Below are positions 1-12,566 of a DNA stretch of 64,000 nt, one piece after another. The stretch is from the NCBI GenBank assembly GCA_015680685.1, contig MNCI01030356.1:283398-347397 (forward strand), read 5' to 3'. The notes under the pieces were generated by a model that worked only from the letters and a program-made list of their open reading frames with translations, ran no database searches and was not told the origin of the DNA. Within the stretch, counting starts at the first letter, position 1; the number at the start of each line of letters is the position of its first letter. The stretch comes from Gnetum montanum (lineage: Eukaryota > Streptophyta > Gnetopsida > Gnetales > Gnetaceae). A program made the translations under genes and the position numbers.

Positions 1-1739
1 GACCTCGATTGCATATATTTTTCTTTTTACATAAAATTAGTATAGCATATGTTCAATTCCTATGAATTAGATCTATGCATTTTGACTACTTTGCAACTAT
101 AATGGCCTACATGTGTGTTGATCGTGACCCTGTGCTTAACATGGGCAACGTTGACATCAACAAGGATCCTACGGGATTAAGTATTTGTGCAACATCAAAA
201 CACTCCAAAGCATAGCTCAATTTTGTAAAGGTTGTGGGATCCTTGAAATCACATTCTGAGCTTGTCGGGACCTTGTGGAATTGAGTGTTTTTACAGTGAT
301 GAAACACTCCAATGCAGAGCTTAGGGCTTGTACAAGGTGTGGTACCCTTCAAAACATATTTTTGAGAAACAAAGTTTGAAGGTGTGCAAGGATTTTACCC
401 TATGAGTATGGAAGTACCCAAGTTGAGGAAACATGTAAAATTTGAGTGTGGTTTTTGTGGTTGATCAACTTCCAATTCCGGAAACTTATTCAACCCCCCT
501 TCTAAGTTCTCGATCCTCATGTATAAATGTTTGATTTGTTACTATGTTTCTTACACTAATGTAAGTGATGTTCTCTAAAATTGTTTCATGGCATTTTATA
601 GTTATCTAAAGACTTAAAAAATAGATTTCAACCATTAATATTTAGATATTGTATAGAGTATGCATTATTAGTAATATGAAGGCTACTTCACCTTCAAAAT
701 AAGGATTGAAAGGAGTGTCAAGATTCTTGTAGGTTTCATGCTATCTTAACCATCAATAACAACCCTTATACAACTAAATTGCCATGATTCCCTATGAATG
801 ACATCATAAGGATATGTAGGCTTGTAATAAGGCTTTAGCTTTTTGGCTTAGACACTATCTCTTCTTTAGAAAGCAAGAACGTAGGACTAGATTCATGTAG
901 TATAAAAACTCATCTTAGCTCTCTTAAGTTTTAATGTTTTATATGTGATTACTAGTGCTATCTCTATGATCTATTTGTGTAAGTGTCTCATTAGTTATGT
1001 CAATTATATGATTAATTATTTCTCATGCTTATAGAATTTTGAACCTTTTCCCTCTTAATAAGCATTTATATCTTAATTTTGCACATTTAAGATTTTATCT
1101 CTAAAGTTTCTATTTGGTTTTTTAAATATTAGCATATTATGGTATATTTGCTTATAATAAGCTTATGTATAACATAGCTTGAGACAATCCCCTGTTCGCA
1201 TGTTTTATTATATCTTAATAATCTACTTCTTGAGGTTTGAATCTTGGACCTTACTTTTGGTGACTTAAACCATTGATCATGGTATCTACTAATCATTGAA
1301 ATCCTTGTATGAATGCATGTAACCTTATCTTGGTATTAGATTATTCATTTTGGAATTTAGAAAACCCTATTTTATGGCTATTAATACTTAGTAAAATCTT
1401 GATTTCCTAACATCAATTGAAGTTACATCTCTCTTACTCTTATCCTTGCTTCCTTTTCTTAGTTGTACATGATGGCTCTTCTCAATGGTGTTGAATTTAA
1501 ACCTAAATTTGGTATGCACCTTCTTTCCATGGTATGATCTTGCAAATCCATGACTAATGGACATACATGAAGCTTTCCATCAATTCATTCTTAGGTAGAA
1601 AAAATACTCTTATCTTATGTATATTTTCTTACATTGTTTTCTATATTTGGATTATCAAATTTTCTCTCTTTTTAAATATTCAATCCTTTGATCTACGATT
1701 TCTATCTTTATATTTTGTATTATCTGTTTCCTTTCTTCA
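1..1739. other. AT-rich intergenic DNA, nothing identified
   Basis: No coding frame of credible length or known motif is visible on either strand. The part near 150-350 repeats short phrases (variants of acactccaa and ggatccttgaaa). This could be worn repeat DNA. Confidence 0.4.
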
Positions 1740-2776
1740 TCCATTTTGGTTTTTTTGGAGGATGTGGCTAGCTGATATTCTAGATATGTATGATAAAATT
1801 TCGTTGTTGAAAAGATAGGAAAATAAATCTTATAGTTTCATGTGATTTGTCCCATTAATAGATGTGAATTCATAGAAAGGAAATTTGAATGGTACCAATT
1901 GATTAGTTAGGATAAGTAAACTTCAGAGTTGGCCCATTAACTAAGTGACATATAGTCCAGTATAAAGGAATCATAGGTAATACTAAGTAACTAGGACTTA
2001 GGATAACTATAGGTTTTATATTTACCATAAACACAACCCAAACAGTACATTTATTATTGAGGGTGGTCTAAAGAGGTAAGGTTTCTAATCAAGAGATCTT
2101 AATGTCTATCTTAAGGTAGTATCAACCTTATAGTTAATTTAATGCCTAATGTGGTAACTCATGCAATATCACTAGTAATAGCAATTCACGATGAATATCA
2201 AAATTAATGGTTTTTTTAATTGCTATTTTACTATTTGATCTAACAATATCTTTGTTTTCAGCATGTGGATCCCATCTTCCAACTTAGTTTTGGGAGGCAC
2301 CAAGGTGGCTTCCTCTACAATGAAGATGTACTAATCCTTTTTACATGTGTTCATGAAAATTGTAGGTTGAAGACTATAAAGATTCTAGATGGCAAATAAG
2401 TTGGATGAAAAAGCAATGCAAGTCTAAATGGTACAATGTGGATAAAAGATTCAATTACTTTCGTATATATGGAGCCATGTTATGAATTTGTAAAATGGCC
2501 TATGTTGTAATCTATCTTGTATCTTTTATAACATTTGTACTTAAGGATTTATGCATGAGATGTTGATATGACACATTATGAATATTTTAAACTACTTATT
2601 TCTTAAAGGTTTGTTCAAGTATACTTATTAGATTAGAAGGTTTCTAATGTATCAAGGTTTTCCAATGATAAGTTTTTGAAATCCTAGTAGTTCATATGGA
2701 ATATAAGGTTTTCTAAGAATTTTATTCATTCCTTTAAGCAATTTTGTATATTTAACTATGGTTAATTTCTATATGT
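1740..2776 (+). repeat. Degenerate gypsy LTR remnant (same family as 49565-51707)
   Basis: This stretch shares scattered matches, in the same order and orientation, with the second half of the solo LTR at 49565-51707. Examples are tctagatatgtatgata (compare ttagatatgtatgata), tacatgtgttc, and the terminal phrase around cctttaagcaa...ctatggt. The match stops near 2776, which corresponds to the LTR 3' end. The left limit is not clear and no target duplication was found. Confidence 0.4.
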
Positions 2777-3120
2777 GAAAAAATATCTCTCTAAAAAGAC
2801 TCTAAAGAGCACAAAAAAAGCATATCAATATAAAATAAATAAATAAGAAATTCTAACTACCCTAGACTACTAGGTTGATAAAATAATAACTTTACTTACC
2901 TAGTTGAAAATGGTCATAACCTTGAGATGATGTAGTAGTGATGGAGGGTAAGTTAGTTGGCCTTGTTCTTGCACTTAATAAGACCTCCTACTCTTTCTTT
3001 TCTTGTCTCACATGGTTTTATTATTCTATTTATTTTATTTTTTTGATAGGTGTTGGATTTAGATGGATAATTCCTCACTCCTTATGACCTATTTCTCTTA
3101 TATGAGTTTTGAAGCCTTCC
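2777..3120. other. AT-rich flank of the gag-only element
   Basis: No gene or repeat recognised. It ends at the left copy of the CTTGG target duplication (3121-3125). Confidence 0.4.
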
Positions 3121-3125
3121 CTTGG

Positions 3126-3660
3126 TGATGAGTGGTGAGGTACCCCTACACTCAACCATACGAATACGAGCGCTACATGTGCGATCTAGTTGAACTCCAC
3201 AGACTAAGTGCCTACACGCCTTATGGAACACCTAAGGTTAATCAGTCGTTGTCCTCCCAAGCTTACTTGTATTTGTCATGGTTGTATGGTTAAGTAAGCT
3301 TAAGGCATGTGATTTTTATATCTTTTATGTTTTTATTGCCTATGCTAAGAGAGAAAAGGGTTAAAAGACTAAGTAACTAACTTTAACTAACTAATCTCTA
3401 ACCATCCTAGCATCAGTATCCGTTCCCACTTGCCATTTCACACCTTGAACCAATGCAACGCTGCTGGGATTACCAAACGCTATTCGTTACTGGGATTACC
3501 AAGCGTAACGCACATGCTCGAAGCAGTCGTACTGAATGCACTTAACTATGAGAGTTGAGGGTTGAGAGAGATTAAGTCCTAAGAAAGCATTTAAACATTT
3601 AACAATAATTAAAGTTCTATTTAGCTTAGTCCATATGCTGCAAGGNNNNGCATCCCATCA
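3126..3660 (-). repeat. 3' LTR of the gag-only element (gapped)
   Basis: About 520 bases align with 9051-9617: gaggtacccctacactcaac near the start, then a shared phrase with two gggattacca blocks. The copy contains a 4-base gap (3646-3649), so part of its U3 is missing. It ends catcccatca at 3660, immediately before the polypurine-tract complement. Confidence 0.85.
3646..3649. other. Assembly gap (4 N)
   Basis: Four N inside the left LTR. The missing stretch corresponds to the promoter-proximal part present in the right LTR. Confidence 0.95.
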
Positions 3661-3669
3661 TACCCCCAT
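3661..3669 (-). promoter_or_regulatory. Polypurine tract of the gag-only element
   Basis: The minus strand reads CATGGGGGTA directly before the LTR start TGATGGGATG, the expected place for the plus-strand primer. Confidence 0.6.
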
Positions 3670-5539
3670 GACTAAATAAAAATTTATCCTCGAGTTCCTT
3701 ACAAAATATTGGGAAGGTATGGGATTATTGACTTGAATGGAACTAATGGTGAATGGGATGACATGTGAACATATCATCATTATAGAACATGACAAAACTG
3801 GTGTTCACAACAACAAGAGTGAATACTTTATACATTTGACATCAGGCCTTATGTGGCAGCTGGGAGAGAAGAGAGAAGGAAGAAGAAGTCTACTACTACC
3901 AACGCCAAGATTGCGCCTTTCGTTATCTATCCATAAGCGTGCCATCAATCTTGTTCCTTGCATAATTGCTTCAACACCAATCCATTCTGAGTGTTCCCTC
4001 CAAATCCAATCCGTTGTTGCATGATTGTCATCTGCACACACAACACAGTCTTATATTAGTAAGGGTAAATGAATCACAATGCAATTGATACCTTGCTTCG
4101 GTGAAAGGTCCATTGGCTAAGTTGTGGTATGGCCAATTGCGGATTCTGGAGATATAATATTGATGACTACCGAAGGTGTAGGGGTTAGGAGAAAATTAAA
4201 AAAATTGGGTCAGGACCGCCATGAATAAGAGAAAATCTCTGGTAGTGATAGAATGGAGAAAGAAAATGAATAAGAAAGATGGAGAAAAAGAGACAATTGT
4301 AATGTCGATGAAATGGATGTCAAGATGGAAATGAACAAAATAGAGTTGACTGCAAAAATGTTAAGGTAAATAATTTAACTGGTGCACCAAATAGGAATGC
4401 CAGTGGGTCCTCCCCAAAGCAGGCTCATGCCCTTAATGCCCTAACAGACCATATTCAAAGAGTTTGTAGGCTCTGGGAATGTCATTTGAAACAAGAGTTA
4501 AAGTATTAACCACAAGAATTTACCACAAAGAAAACAATGCGTCAACCAAAATATACACTAATGATACAACCGGCAATGAGGTGAACAATGGAGGAAGAAC
4601 GATGGAAAGAAGAGAATGGAATGGAGTCTCAAGAACAAGATGATGTACAGCCCCTTGTGTATTTAATGATTAATGTGACTTAGTAGATCCCATTCCAAGT
4701 TAGGCCTCAAACAAACCACATCCAGTGACTTCGCATTAATACATTCAGCCAATCCATCCACCCAAAGTAACAAGAATGCCTTTTTCAAAGAGCCACCACC
4801 ATTCCAACGAAATGAAAGATGAGAAGGTAGGAAGTGAGAAGGGCCTTAGTTAGAGGAAAGATGTTTATTTTAGTTCCATAACCAGCGCTTGTTGCCCAAA
4901 TAATTATTTCGTCTAAGGGGTGTGCTTTGAATTCCCACTTTTCTCTCTTCTTCTCTTCTCTTTTTTTTTTCTTCATGAGAACCACACCATGCAAAGACTT
5001 ATTATTTTTATTTTTATTCACTCAGCTTCCCGATAATTGGGTAACATCGAATTAGTAAGAAAACATCCAAGCACCCAAGAGAATGGCCAACAGAAATGCA
5101 TCAAATTCCCTTGAAGCCACACCCTTTCAATCCTTGAGTCCTTCCTTAGTTTGAGAAATGCTCAACCATCGATTCGTTGATAGTTATTATTTTGAAGAAA
5201 GGGACTATACATTTCCAAGCCAAGAGAGACCATAGAATTTTTTGGATGCACAGATGATGTGGACTCATTGCCTGTCATATCAAAAGAACCATACCTTAGT
5301 ATCGACATCATAACTTAAAGGTAAAAACCAAACATTAGCAACCAATAGAAAATAGTTCATACCATCATTAGGAGCACTTATTGGGTGACAAACTTAACAA
5401 AATGGATAACACACACACACACAAATAAAAAAAAAGGTATGAATGATGTTGCAAAACAAAAACAAGAAAATTTAAAGAAATTTGTAAAATCAAAAATGTG
5501 TAAAACAAAAATCTAAAAAGAACTGAGGGCCTCAATTGA
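3670..5539 (-). other. Non-coding 3' region of the gag-only element
   Basis: Lies between the gag-protease frame and the 3' LTR, where pol would normally be. Open frames of up to 95 codons exist on both strands (for example 3737-4024) but show no family resemblance. A short AC microsatellite lies at 5408-5423. I see no RT, RNase H or integrase motif. Confidence 0.6.
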
Positions 5540-8500
5540 TTAGCATAGGTGGTCATCTCCCCCATGACTGAATTGAAAGGGAGAGATCCAAAATAATGAG
5601 TGCTTATTTGAATTTCTTAGAAGTGTCCAACTTCTCCCAATTGATGTTTTTAGATTGAGGGTTGAAAGTTGGCGACGCTCATACTCCAATGTATCTATGC
5701 TTTCGTTGTGGTTGCAAGTGGTTCCCCTAGTTAGTTCCATGCATATTGGTCAGTTGCTCTCTTTATTAGCTATCAACCACTGGGTGTTTTCTTATTGTGT
5801 GGTTGCTACATACAGGCACCTTTGTATCTAAGTTTCCTGGGCATACCGATTGCATACAGGAAATGCTGAGCACTCCTGTACATCATCACGCTCTGTATCA
5901 CTGTATGTGATGCATGGAACTTTCTTCTTCTCGATCTTTCCATAAATATTTTTCTTAGATATTTCCAAGGAAAGATCACGGATTCCTAGGCATGTGTTTA
6001 TTGTACTAAGCCATGCTCTCCCCATTATAATTGGGAAATCCCCTTTGTTATTGTTAACTTCTATCTCTAGGAAATCAGCTGGGTATGACCAACCACACAC
6101 AGTGGTTACAATGTCCTCCACAAGTCCCAAGGGGACAGTGATGGAATAGTCAACCAGCTCTAATTGAATGTTCTTCTTGAGTGGAGGTAGGTTCCAGGCT
6201 TTATACATTTCTTGCTATATTAATTTGACTTTGGAACCTGAGTCAAGAAGAGACTTACATGGTTCATTCCCAGTGACTTGGAGATAGATTAAGGAACTTC
6301 CAGGGTCAGAGAGTTTCCTGGGAAGGTGGCCCACCTTTATCCAGTCTGTGACAATATGTGTTAACATAACCGTGTGCATTGAGCTCTGTTGTTGGTTTGA
6401 AGGGAGCTCCAAAGCCTTACTTGATGGAGCAATGGTCATAGACACAACCTCTTGTGGTTGTGAGAGCTTGTTTGGACTATTGGTTCTAAAGAAAGGTCTT
6501 CTCTTTGTATGGTTGTTAGAACTAATAGTGGGTTGTAGGTTTACAGCTCTCGTAGCATTATGTTGCTACAGTTGAGTGGGGAGTTCCCCTTGCATCATTG
6601 GAGTGGGTGGTAGTGGAACTATCGGCGTAAGAGATGCGGATGGATTTGGAGGATGGTATGCATGTGGAATGTCTCTCCCTAGAGAGGGAGTCCTAAAATA
6701 CTCCCAAACTTGGTAGTGATGTTGTGGGGTTGCATGTCCCATAGAGTTACTTGGAGAACCCGGCTGCTGCACGTAATAGCCGTATGGATCTAGTTTCCGG
6801 TACGGGTATTGTTTTCTAGGTGGTGGAATCCCCCATGACTGTGGGCATTGCCACTGCTAGTTTTGCTTGATAGGTTGTGGCGTGGTTCCACTTGGATAAT
6901 ATGTTAAGGGTTGGTGGAACTACCTTGGGTTACCTTGGGGATAAGGTAACCTCCGTGGTACTTGCCATTTTTTAAGTCTTGAGTTGAGTGCATACACCCC
7001 GGACTCTTGCAGATGTGAGATTATTGGGAAACATCCCTTAGGATGGTCATACTGACATATTTCACATCCATCATCATCGTCCGTATTGGAATCCACAACC
7101 TCATCGGTGATAGTCATTTTTCCCTTACCCTTGTTATGTGCATGATCTGAATCTCTCCTCTTTTTCTTATCATGGTCACTACTTCTCTCCTTAGACTCCT
7201 CTACGATTTTTAAAATGGTTTCAAATATACTGTTTAAGGAGTCCCACATTTGATCCACCTTAGCCAACACTTCAATTGTTAACTTTTGAAGTGACAAGGT
7301 TTTTCTATTCACCAACTCTTTGAGTGGTGACTCATCCTCTTCCTCATAGAATCTTACTCCCTTCTTTCAGAGGGAAGGATCGCGGTTATACTCTTCCGTG
7401 CTTTCTCTTTTCCATAGCTCCCCTTCTTCCTTAGCTACTTGCTCCAACAATCTATGAACTTCATAGGACCTAAGTTCTGATAATCTCCCTTGGGCATATG
7501 TTCCAAGGGTTCTCCTAGTTTCGTGTCTTAGGCCATCTACAAGATGGCGCAGTTGATCTTGTTGTGCGTAACCATGGCCCAGGCAACGATGTAACAATGC
7601 ATAATATCATCCTATGGCAACATACAAGGGTTTGTGATTATCCTGCTTCCATCCTTGGATCTATTTATGCAAGTTGGACACTCTGGAGTATGTTTGATAT
7701 TTATTGTTGAACAGTTCTAGCATCGTACTCCACCTATGAATGGATTCTGGTTCTAAAGACTGGTACCAATTGTTCACTTCTTTTATGAGTGTCCTAGGAA
7801 AAAACTTTAACTTCTGCCACTCATTTTTAATATTCTGCAAGGCACAGGCATCATGGAATGCCTGTAAGTGGTGCTACGGATCAGCATCGTATCCCCCCTC
7901 AAATCAGGGGATATTATTCATGTCAAGTCTCTTCATCTGGCTATCTTTCTAGTGCCTTGTAGGTATTCTCACAGCCTCCGTAATGTCTAACATACTTCGG
8001 GTGGCAAGTAGGGGTTCATCATTATCATTTCTTTCATGGTGTCTATGATGCCTACCTGGTTCCCTACTTTCCCTTCTACCATGCCTTGATTCTCTCGAAT
8101 GCCCTTGTCCTTGCTCTCGACTCTCTCTTCGAGGGTTCTCATTATGCCTACCCTTGTCCTCACGGTTGTGCTCTTTGTAACTGCATCTTGATGTGGAAGG
8201 AGGGGGTGAATGATGCAATGAAGATGAAGATGAAGGGGAACCATCACCATGACGATGCTTCTTACCTTCTCTTCGGTGGCTATAGCCTCGATCGTGATGA
8301 TGATCAGACTACCCGTCCTTATCATCTATTTGTGTTCCCTAATTGAACACTTTGTGTTCATGGGGATCAGAACCATGGTTATGAATCGTGGAGTGTAGGT
8401 TCTGATACCCCACCTCCTCACCCTCGTTAGGAGGGGAAACATCATTTTGTGGAGAACCTATTGAAATATGTTCACCACCCTTGATTTCACTTATGACGGG

Positions 8501-8905
8501 TGAACCGTTATGGGGCCCCTTGCCCTTCAATGATGTATGCTAACTCTCCTACCACGAGTCCCTTAAACGTTATGCCACGATGGGATGGTAATCCCTTGTG
8601 TCATAATCACTTGCAACATATTTATCATATAGCTGTGTCATGTTTATCTATGCAAGAGCACGAAGGAGCATGTTAGGGACTGCACGATCTGGGGGTAACA
8701 CTATGTTACCTTGCAAGCCTCGCCAACACAATTGTTCATCCTAATGGAGGATAAAGGTAAAATCAGGTATATACTCATCATGATGAGTATACACTACCTG
8801 ATACTCTTGAGGAACTGGTGGGTCTGGGTTACGTGTGTTAGACCGTCGACTGTTTCTTGTGTGATCCCTAGGTGGTGAAGTGCTTTTATGAGAAGAAGAA
8901 GACAT
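5540..8905 (-). pseudogene. gag-pro: gag-protease polyprotein, one frame with many stops
   Basis: From the ATG at 8905 the reading frame runs to 5540 without any frameshift I can detect. It is cut by roughly fifteen in-frame stops, several explained by CAA or TGG changing to TAA or TAG. The order is a Ser/Pro-rich N terminus, an Arg/His-rich stretch (8218-7949), and a capsid-like retrotransposon gag region (about 7900-7370) with WQKLKFFPRTL and LLHRCLGHGYAQQDQLR. A Lys-rich part with CEICQYDHPKGC follows at about 7080, then a Pro-rich linker (6772-6566). The retropepsin has LLDSGSKVKLI as the catalytic Asp loop (about 6250) and FPIIMGRAWLSTI as the second conserved segment (about 6030). The last 66 codons (5740-5540) may be a C-terminal extension. 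The stops make this copy inactive. Confidence 0.85.
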
Positions 8906-9031
8906 TATTATCTTGTTGGTGTGATATTGACCATTGTTTAAATTTTCTTCTAATTTACCCTAAGGGTTCGTTTAAGGTTCCCAATGATGTGGATGATTTC
9001 CTATGTTCTACTTAGCGCACAAACAACTTAG

Positions 9032-9049
9032 TCCCCAACAACGATGCCA
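9032..9049 (-). promoter_or_regulatory. Primer-binding site, tRNA-Asp type
   Basis: The minus strand reads TGGCATCGTTGTTGGGGA right after the LTR end. It resembles the tRNA-Asp primer site TGGCGCCGTTGCCGGGGA used by many Athila/Tat-type plant elements, with a few transitions. Confidence 0.8.
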
Positions 9050-9050
9050 A

Positions 9051-9617
9051 TGATGAGTGGCGAGGTACCCCTACACTCAACCATACAAATACGAGTGTTA
9101 CACAAGTAATCCAGTCGAACTCCGCAAACTAAGTGCCTACACGCCTTATGGAACACCTAAGGTTAATCAGTCGTTGTCCTCCCAAGCTTACTTGTATTTT
9201 TCACGGTTTTATGGTTAAGTAAGCTTGAGGCATGTGATTTTTATATCTTTTATGTTTTTATCACCTATGCTAAGAGAGGAAAGGGTGAAAAGACTAAGTA
9301 ACTAACTTTAACTAACTAAGCTCTAACCATCCTAGCATCAATATCTATTCCCACTTGCCGTTTCACACCCTGAACCAATCCAACGCTGTTGGGATTACCA
9401 AACACTATTCGTTACTGGGATTACCAAGCGTAACGCACGTGCTCAAAGCGGGCATACTAAATGCACTTAACTATGAGAGTTGAGGATTGAGAGAGATTAA
9501 NACGGTCTAGATCTAGATGGAGAAACAAGGGAGACTCGCCTCTTATTTATAGAATTGGCAGCGTGTTGCAATATTGCGTACGCGATATCGTGGCCTATGC
9601 GATATCACGTCCCATCA
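9051..9617 (-). repeat. 5' LTR of the gag-only element
   Basis: 567 bases with one N at 9501. Starts TGATGAGTGG and ends cccatca, followed by the CTTGG duplication. It contains the TATA-like box and two GATATC palindromes (9584 and 9601, 17 bases apart) just upstream of it in transcription direction. Confidence 0.9.
9543..9552 (-). promoter_or_regulatory. TATA box of the 5' LTR
   Basis: CTATAAATAA on the minus strand, followed by GAGGCGAG. The LTR at 63135 has the matching ctatgaataagagg at the same relative place. Confidence 0.6.
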
Positions 9618-9779
9618 CTTGGGCACCCATCTTCTACACATCAAAGTAAGAAGCATCTTAAACTTATGAGTTTATATTTAAAAAAAGGGCTACAATATGA
9701 ATAGATATATAATAATGACAATAAACTATAAATCTAGAAGATATAAGAGAATAGAAGTGATGGAACTTATCTTGATGAA

Positions 9780-11040
9780 TTTGTATTGATCTAAAATTAT
9801 TCGACTAACTTGAAGAGATAGGCTTGTGTCCAAGTCCACTTTTGTTTCTTATCCAAGGAAGCCTGCCCAAGGGAAAAATACTTAGTGACTTTTTTCTCTC
9901 TTTCAACCTTTTGCTACAACTTCTCATTTAAAGTTTGAAAGACATTCTTAGCCTCATATGATGCTTTAGTTTCTTATACTCACATTTTCCTTCCCCTAAA
10001 ATTCTTGTATCTTATTCAAGTTAGTTAGCTAATCAATATTGGCCTTTAGGATTGTAACTTCTCTAGTTAAGATTAGATATGAGTTTCTTTCATGATTAAA
10101 ATCTAACCAATGATGATGTAGCTTGTTCTTTAACTTTAAAAAAATTTGTTTCAATTTAAAAAAAAATCTATTTAATGCATTCATACCTTTTCTCAATTAT
10201 TACTTGCATCATCCTCCTTATCTTTGCAAGTTGGATAATGATAACTATGAAAGAACGATGAGAATTTGATGGATCTTCATCCTCAATCTCTTCTTCACTT
10301 AATTTCTTATCATCCCATTTAGTCATCAATGATTTCCCCTTCTCTTACATATTTTCTTTCAATGATCTTTCTCTTTCCATCTTAAGATAGTTGACTGGTA
10401 ACCTACTCATCTTTCTAGTAAGAGGAGCAACATTACTACCATCAAGTTTATCTCTACTATATAATGATGTTTTAGCCCAAGAATTCTTTCCTCCTATCTT
10501 GGAGGCTTGATTGGAGCCTACAATTAGTATGGTGGACTCATCAATTAAAGTACTTTTTTCCAAAAAAGTCATCTCATAAATCATGATAGCATTCTAAATT
10601 TATTCAAAATTTAAAGTATTAAAATTTCTAACTTCTTTCATATCATAATCCTCATCTTTTATTTGACAGTTAGTGTTGCAATGATCTTGTAGATCACTTT
10701 TTTCTCAAGAAGATATTGATCAATCCTTCTTATTGAGATCATCAAATCATGAATCTAGTTAAAGTATTAGTGAATTATCTTCTCTTTTTTATCTTTAGGT
10801 TCTCCAACTAATTTAACCATAGAAGGATTTTAAATTACTTCACAACCTCTATTCCCTCATAAGTTACATCTAAGATGTCCCATACTTCCTTGGCAGTTTT
10901 TCAATGACAAACTTTGTTGTATTCTTTCTAGGTAAGGGTTGAACAAATAGCATCCCTTAATTTTGAATAATTCATAAACATCTTCTTATCATCATCATCC
11001 TAGCTTACTCTTGGCTTAGATAATGTTGTCAAGAGATTTC
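9780..11040 (-). pseudogene. gag: Ty1/copia gag remnant
   Basis: Reading the minus strand, the phrases appear in the usual copia gag order. KLRDAICSTLT lies near 10960 and AKEVWDILDVTYEG near 10890; this is the UBN2-type capsid core. A Lys/Glu-rich middle follows (79 open codons at 10584-10345), then a coiled region. Near 9830 there is an NKSGLGHKP motif typical of the C-terminal part of plant copia gag. Stops and frameshifts are numerous. No zinc knuckle, protease or polymerase remains to the left, where the gag-only element begins. Confidence 0.7.
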
Positions 11041-11057
11041 ATTCCTAAACATATTAT

Positions 11058-11184
11058 TTAATGCTTCTTGAACTATATAAAATAAAATCATAAATAAGAT
11101 ATTATCATAAAATAAATAATGCTTCTTGAAATATATAAAATAAAATCATAAATAAGATATGCAGTTCAAGAAGCATTAAAAAAG
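11058..11184. repeat. Small direct and inverted repeat
   Basis: A roughly 42-base phrase (atgcttcttgaactatata followed by aaaataaaatcataaataag) occurs at 11061 and again at 11125. Its start returns inverted at 11163 as gttcaagaagcatt. The block could fold into a hairpin. Confidence 0.5.
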
Positions 11185-11479
11185 ATTTTTTATATAGTTA
11201 AAACATAATTCATTTTCAAATTTCATACAAATCATTCTTGTGTTTCCTGATTATTTTATAATTCTTCTTCCTTTCTATTATCCTATAATTCTTAACTTAT
11301 TTCTATGATTTTTGGAATATTGAAAAGCTTGCTCAAGATAAGCTATGGTTTGGAAGTCTAAGTTCATGTTCTAGTGGATCTAGGATCTTGTTAGAATGGA
11401 TTATTGTTAGGTCTATCCTTCTTTTGAAAAATAAAAATCTGAAAATTTCTAACTAAAAAATGAATTTTTGTTTTATCAT

Positions 11480-11930
11480 ATGTCATGGTATCTTGACCAT
11501 GGTGATATCATGAGTCATGGTATATAAGAAATAGATATTATTAAGATGTTGAAGATATCACAATCAAACAATGAGTTAAGGTACCTTACCATGACTACTC
11601 CACCAGTTTTGATAACTTATCACAACTATTCCATAATTATGGTAAATTTACCTTATTTTCTTGAATGATCACAAGTCATGGAGGAATACCACCAATTATG
11701 CTTGATGATCACAATTCGACCACAAGATATCACTAAAGATCACAGGTCATGGTTAAGTCATCATTGATAATAATGACTACTACAAGAAATCATGAGTGGT
11801 GATTGACTCATAAAAGATTTTTGGGACTGACCATGAGTTGTGGTATACTTTGTAATAATATCATGAGTCATGGTTGGATCATGATTTGGTAGAAAATCAA
11901 ATTTCCACATATTTCTAACTCAAATTTGAG
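11480..11930 (-). repeat. Cluster of atgagtcatgg palindromes, copia LTR remnant
   Basis: Degenerate copies of the near-palindrome ACCATGASTCATGGT occur repeatedly (for example catgagtcatgg at 11509 and 11869). The same motif clusters mark the LTRs of copia element W (53480-53900, 57240-57740) in the opposite orientation. This stretch is therefore probably the 5' LTR of the minus-strand copia whose gag lies at 9780-11040. Confidence 0.5.
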
Positions 11931-12561
11931 TGTAAATTGGATTGATAATGTCACCTAGGAATGTAGATGTTGTTGATACAACAATTCAAATTGATAACTA
12001 TGAATTTTTAGAGACATACAGGAGGATAAAATTTTTGAATTTTGATCCTCAAAAAAATAAATTTTTTCAATGTTATGAAGTAGATCTTGATCTAAAATGT
12101 ATTTTCATGGAATTATTAATGATATTGATGACTAATAATGATGTTGATAACTTGAATTGATGGCTTGATGTTGATAACCAATCTTAAAACAATGGTAGAT
12201 GATGTTGATACAAAATAGTTAATTGAAGAGGATTAAGAGATGAGAGACAGCTAAGAGAATAAGTGTATCTTGAGAAAATTTTAAAGACAATCATTATTTC
12301 TTTAAAAACTAATTATTACTACCATGTATGACCATGGAATTTAAAGAGAATGGTTGGGACTATACTAAGGGAATTCAATGAGGCATTCCCCATAGTAACA
12401 ATAAGAAAATTAAAGTGAATAATGATTAATTGGGACCAAAAAAAGAATACATTCACCCAAGAATTCAAAAAGTTAAAATAAATACATTTGACTTTGATAA
12501 TGAAATAAAACAAAGTAATTTTTATCTTTGAATCTTGGTCTTCTTACTAGAGATAACATAG
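11931..12561. other. AT-rich DNA, nothing identified
   Basis: No credible coding region. Open frames (72 and 64 codons) have no recognisable similarity. It ends at the CATTG duplication of the Tat element. Confidence 0.4.
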
Positions 12562-12566
12562 CATTG

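Larger units (their letters stand above)
3126..9617 (-). mobile_element. Complete non-autonomous Ty3/gypsy element (gag-protease only)
   Basis: A 6.5-kb LTR retrotransposon on the minus strand. Both LTRs begin TGATG and end CATCA on the plus strand. A perfect 5-bp target duplication, CTTGG, sits at 3121-3125 and 9618-9622. A primer-binding site lies beside the right LTR and a G-rich polypurine tract beside the left one. Inside, a single broken frame covers gag and retropepsin. About 2 kb between that frame and the 3' LTR has no reverse transcriptase, RNase H or integrase. This matches the published class of terminal-repeat elements carrying only GAG (TR-GAG), here with a protease. It would need pol from a related autonomous element. 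Confidence 0.9.

Noticed and set aside
3737-4024. 95-codon open frame in the 3' part of the gag-only element, with an antisense overlap (3805-4041)
   Set aside because: No recognisable domain, overlapping open frames on both strands, and no other coding evidence. Treated as chance.
5408-5423. AC microsatellite
   Set aside because: Ordinary short repeat with no sign of function.
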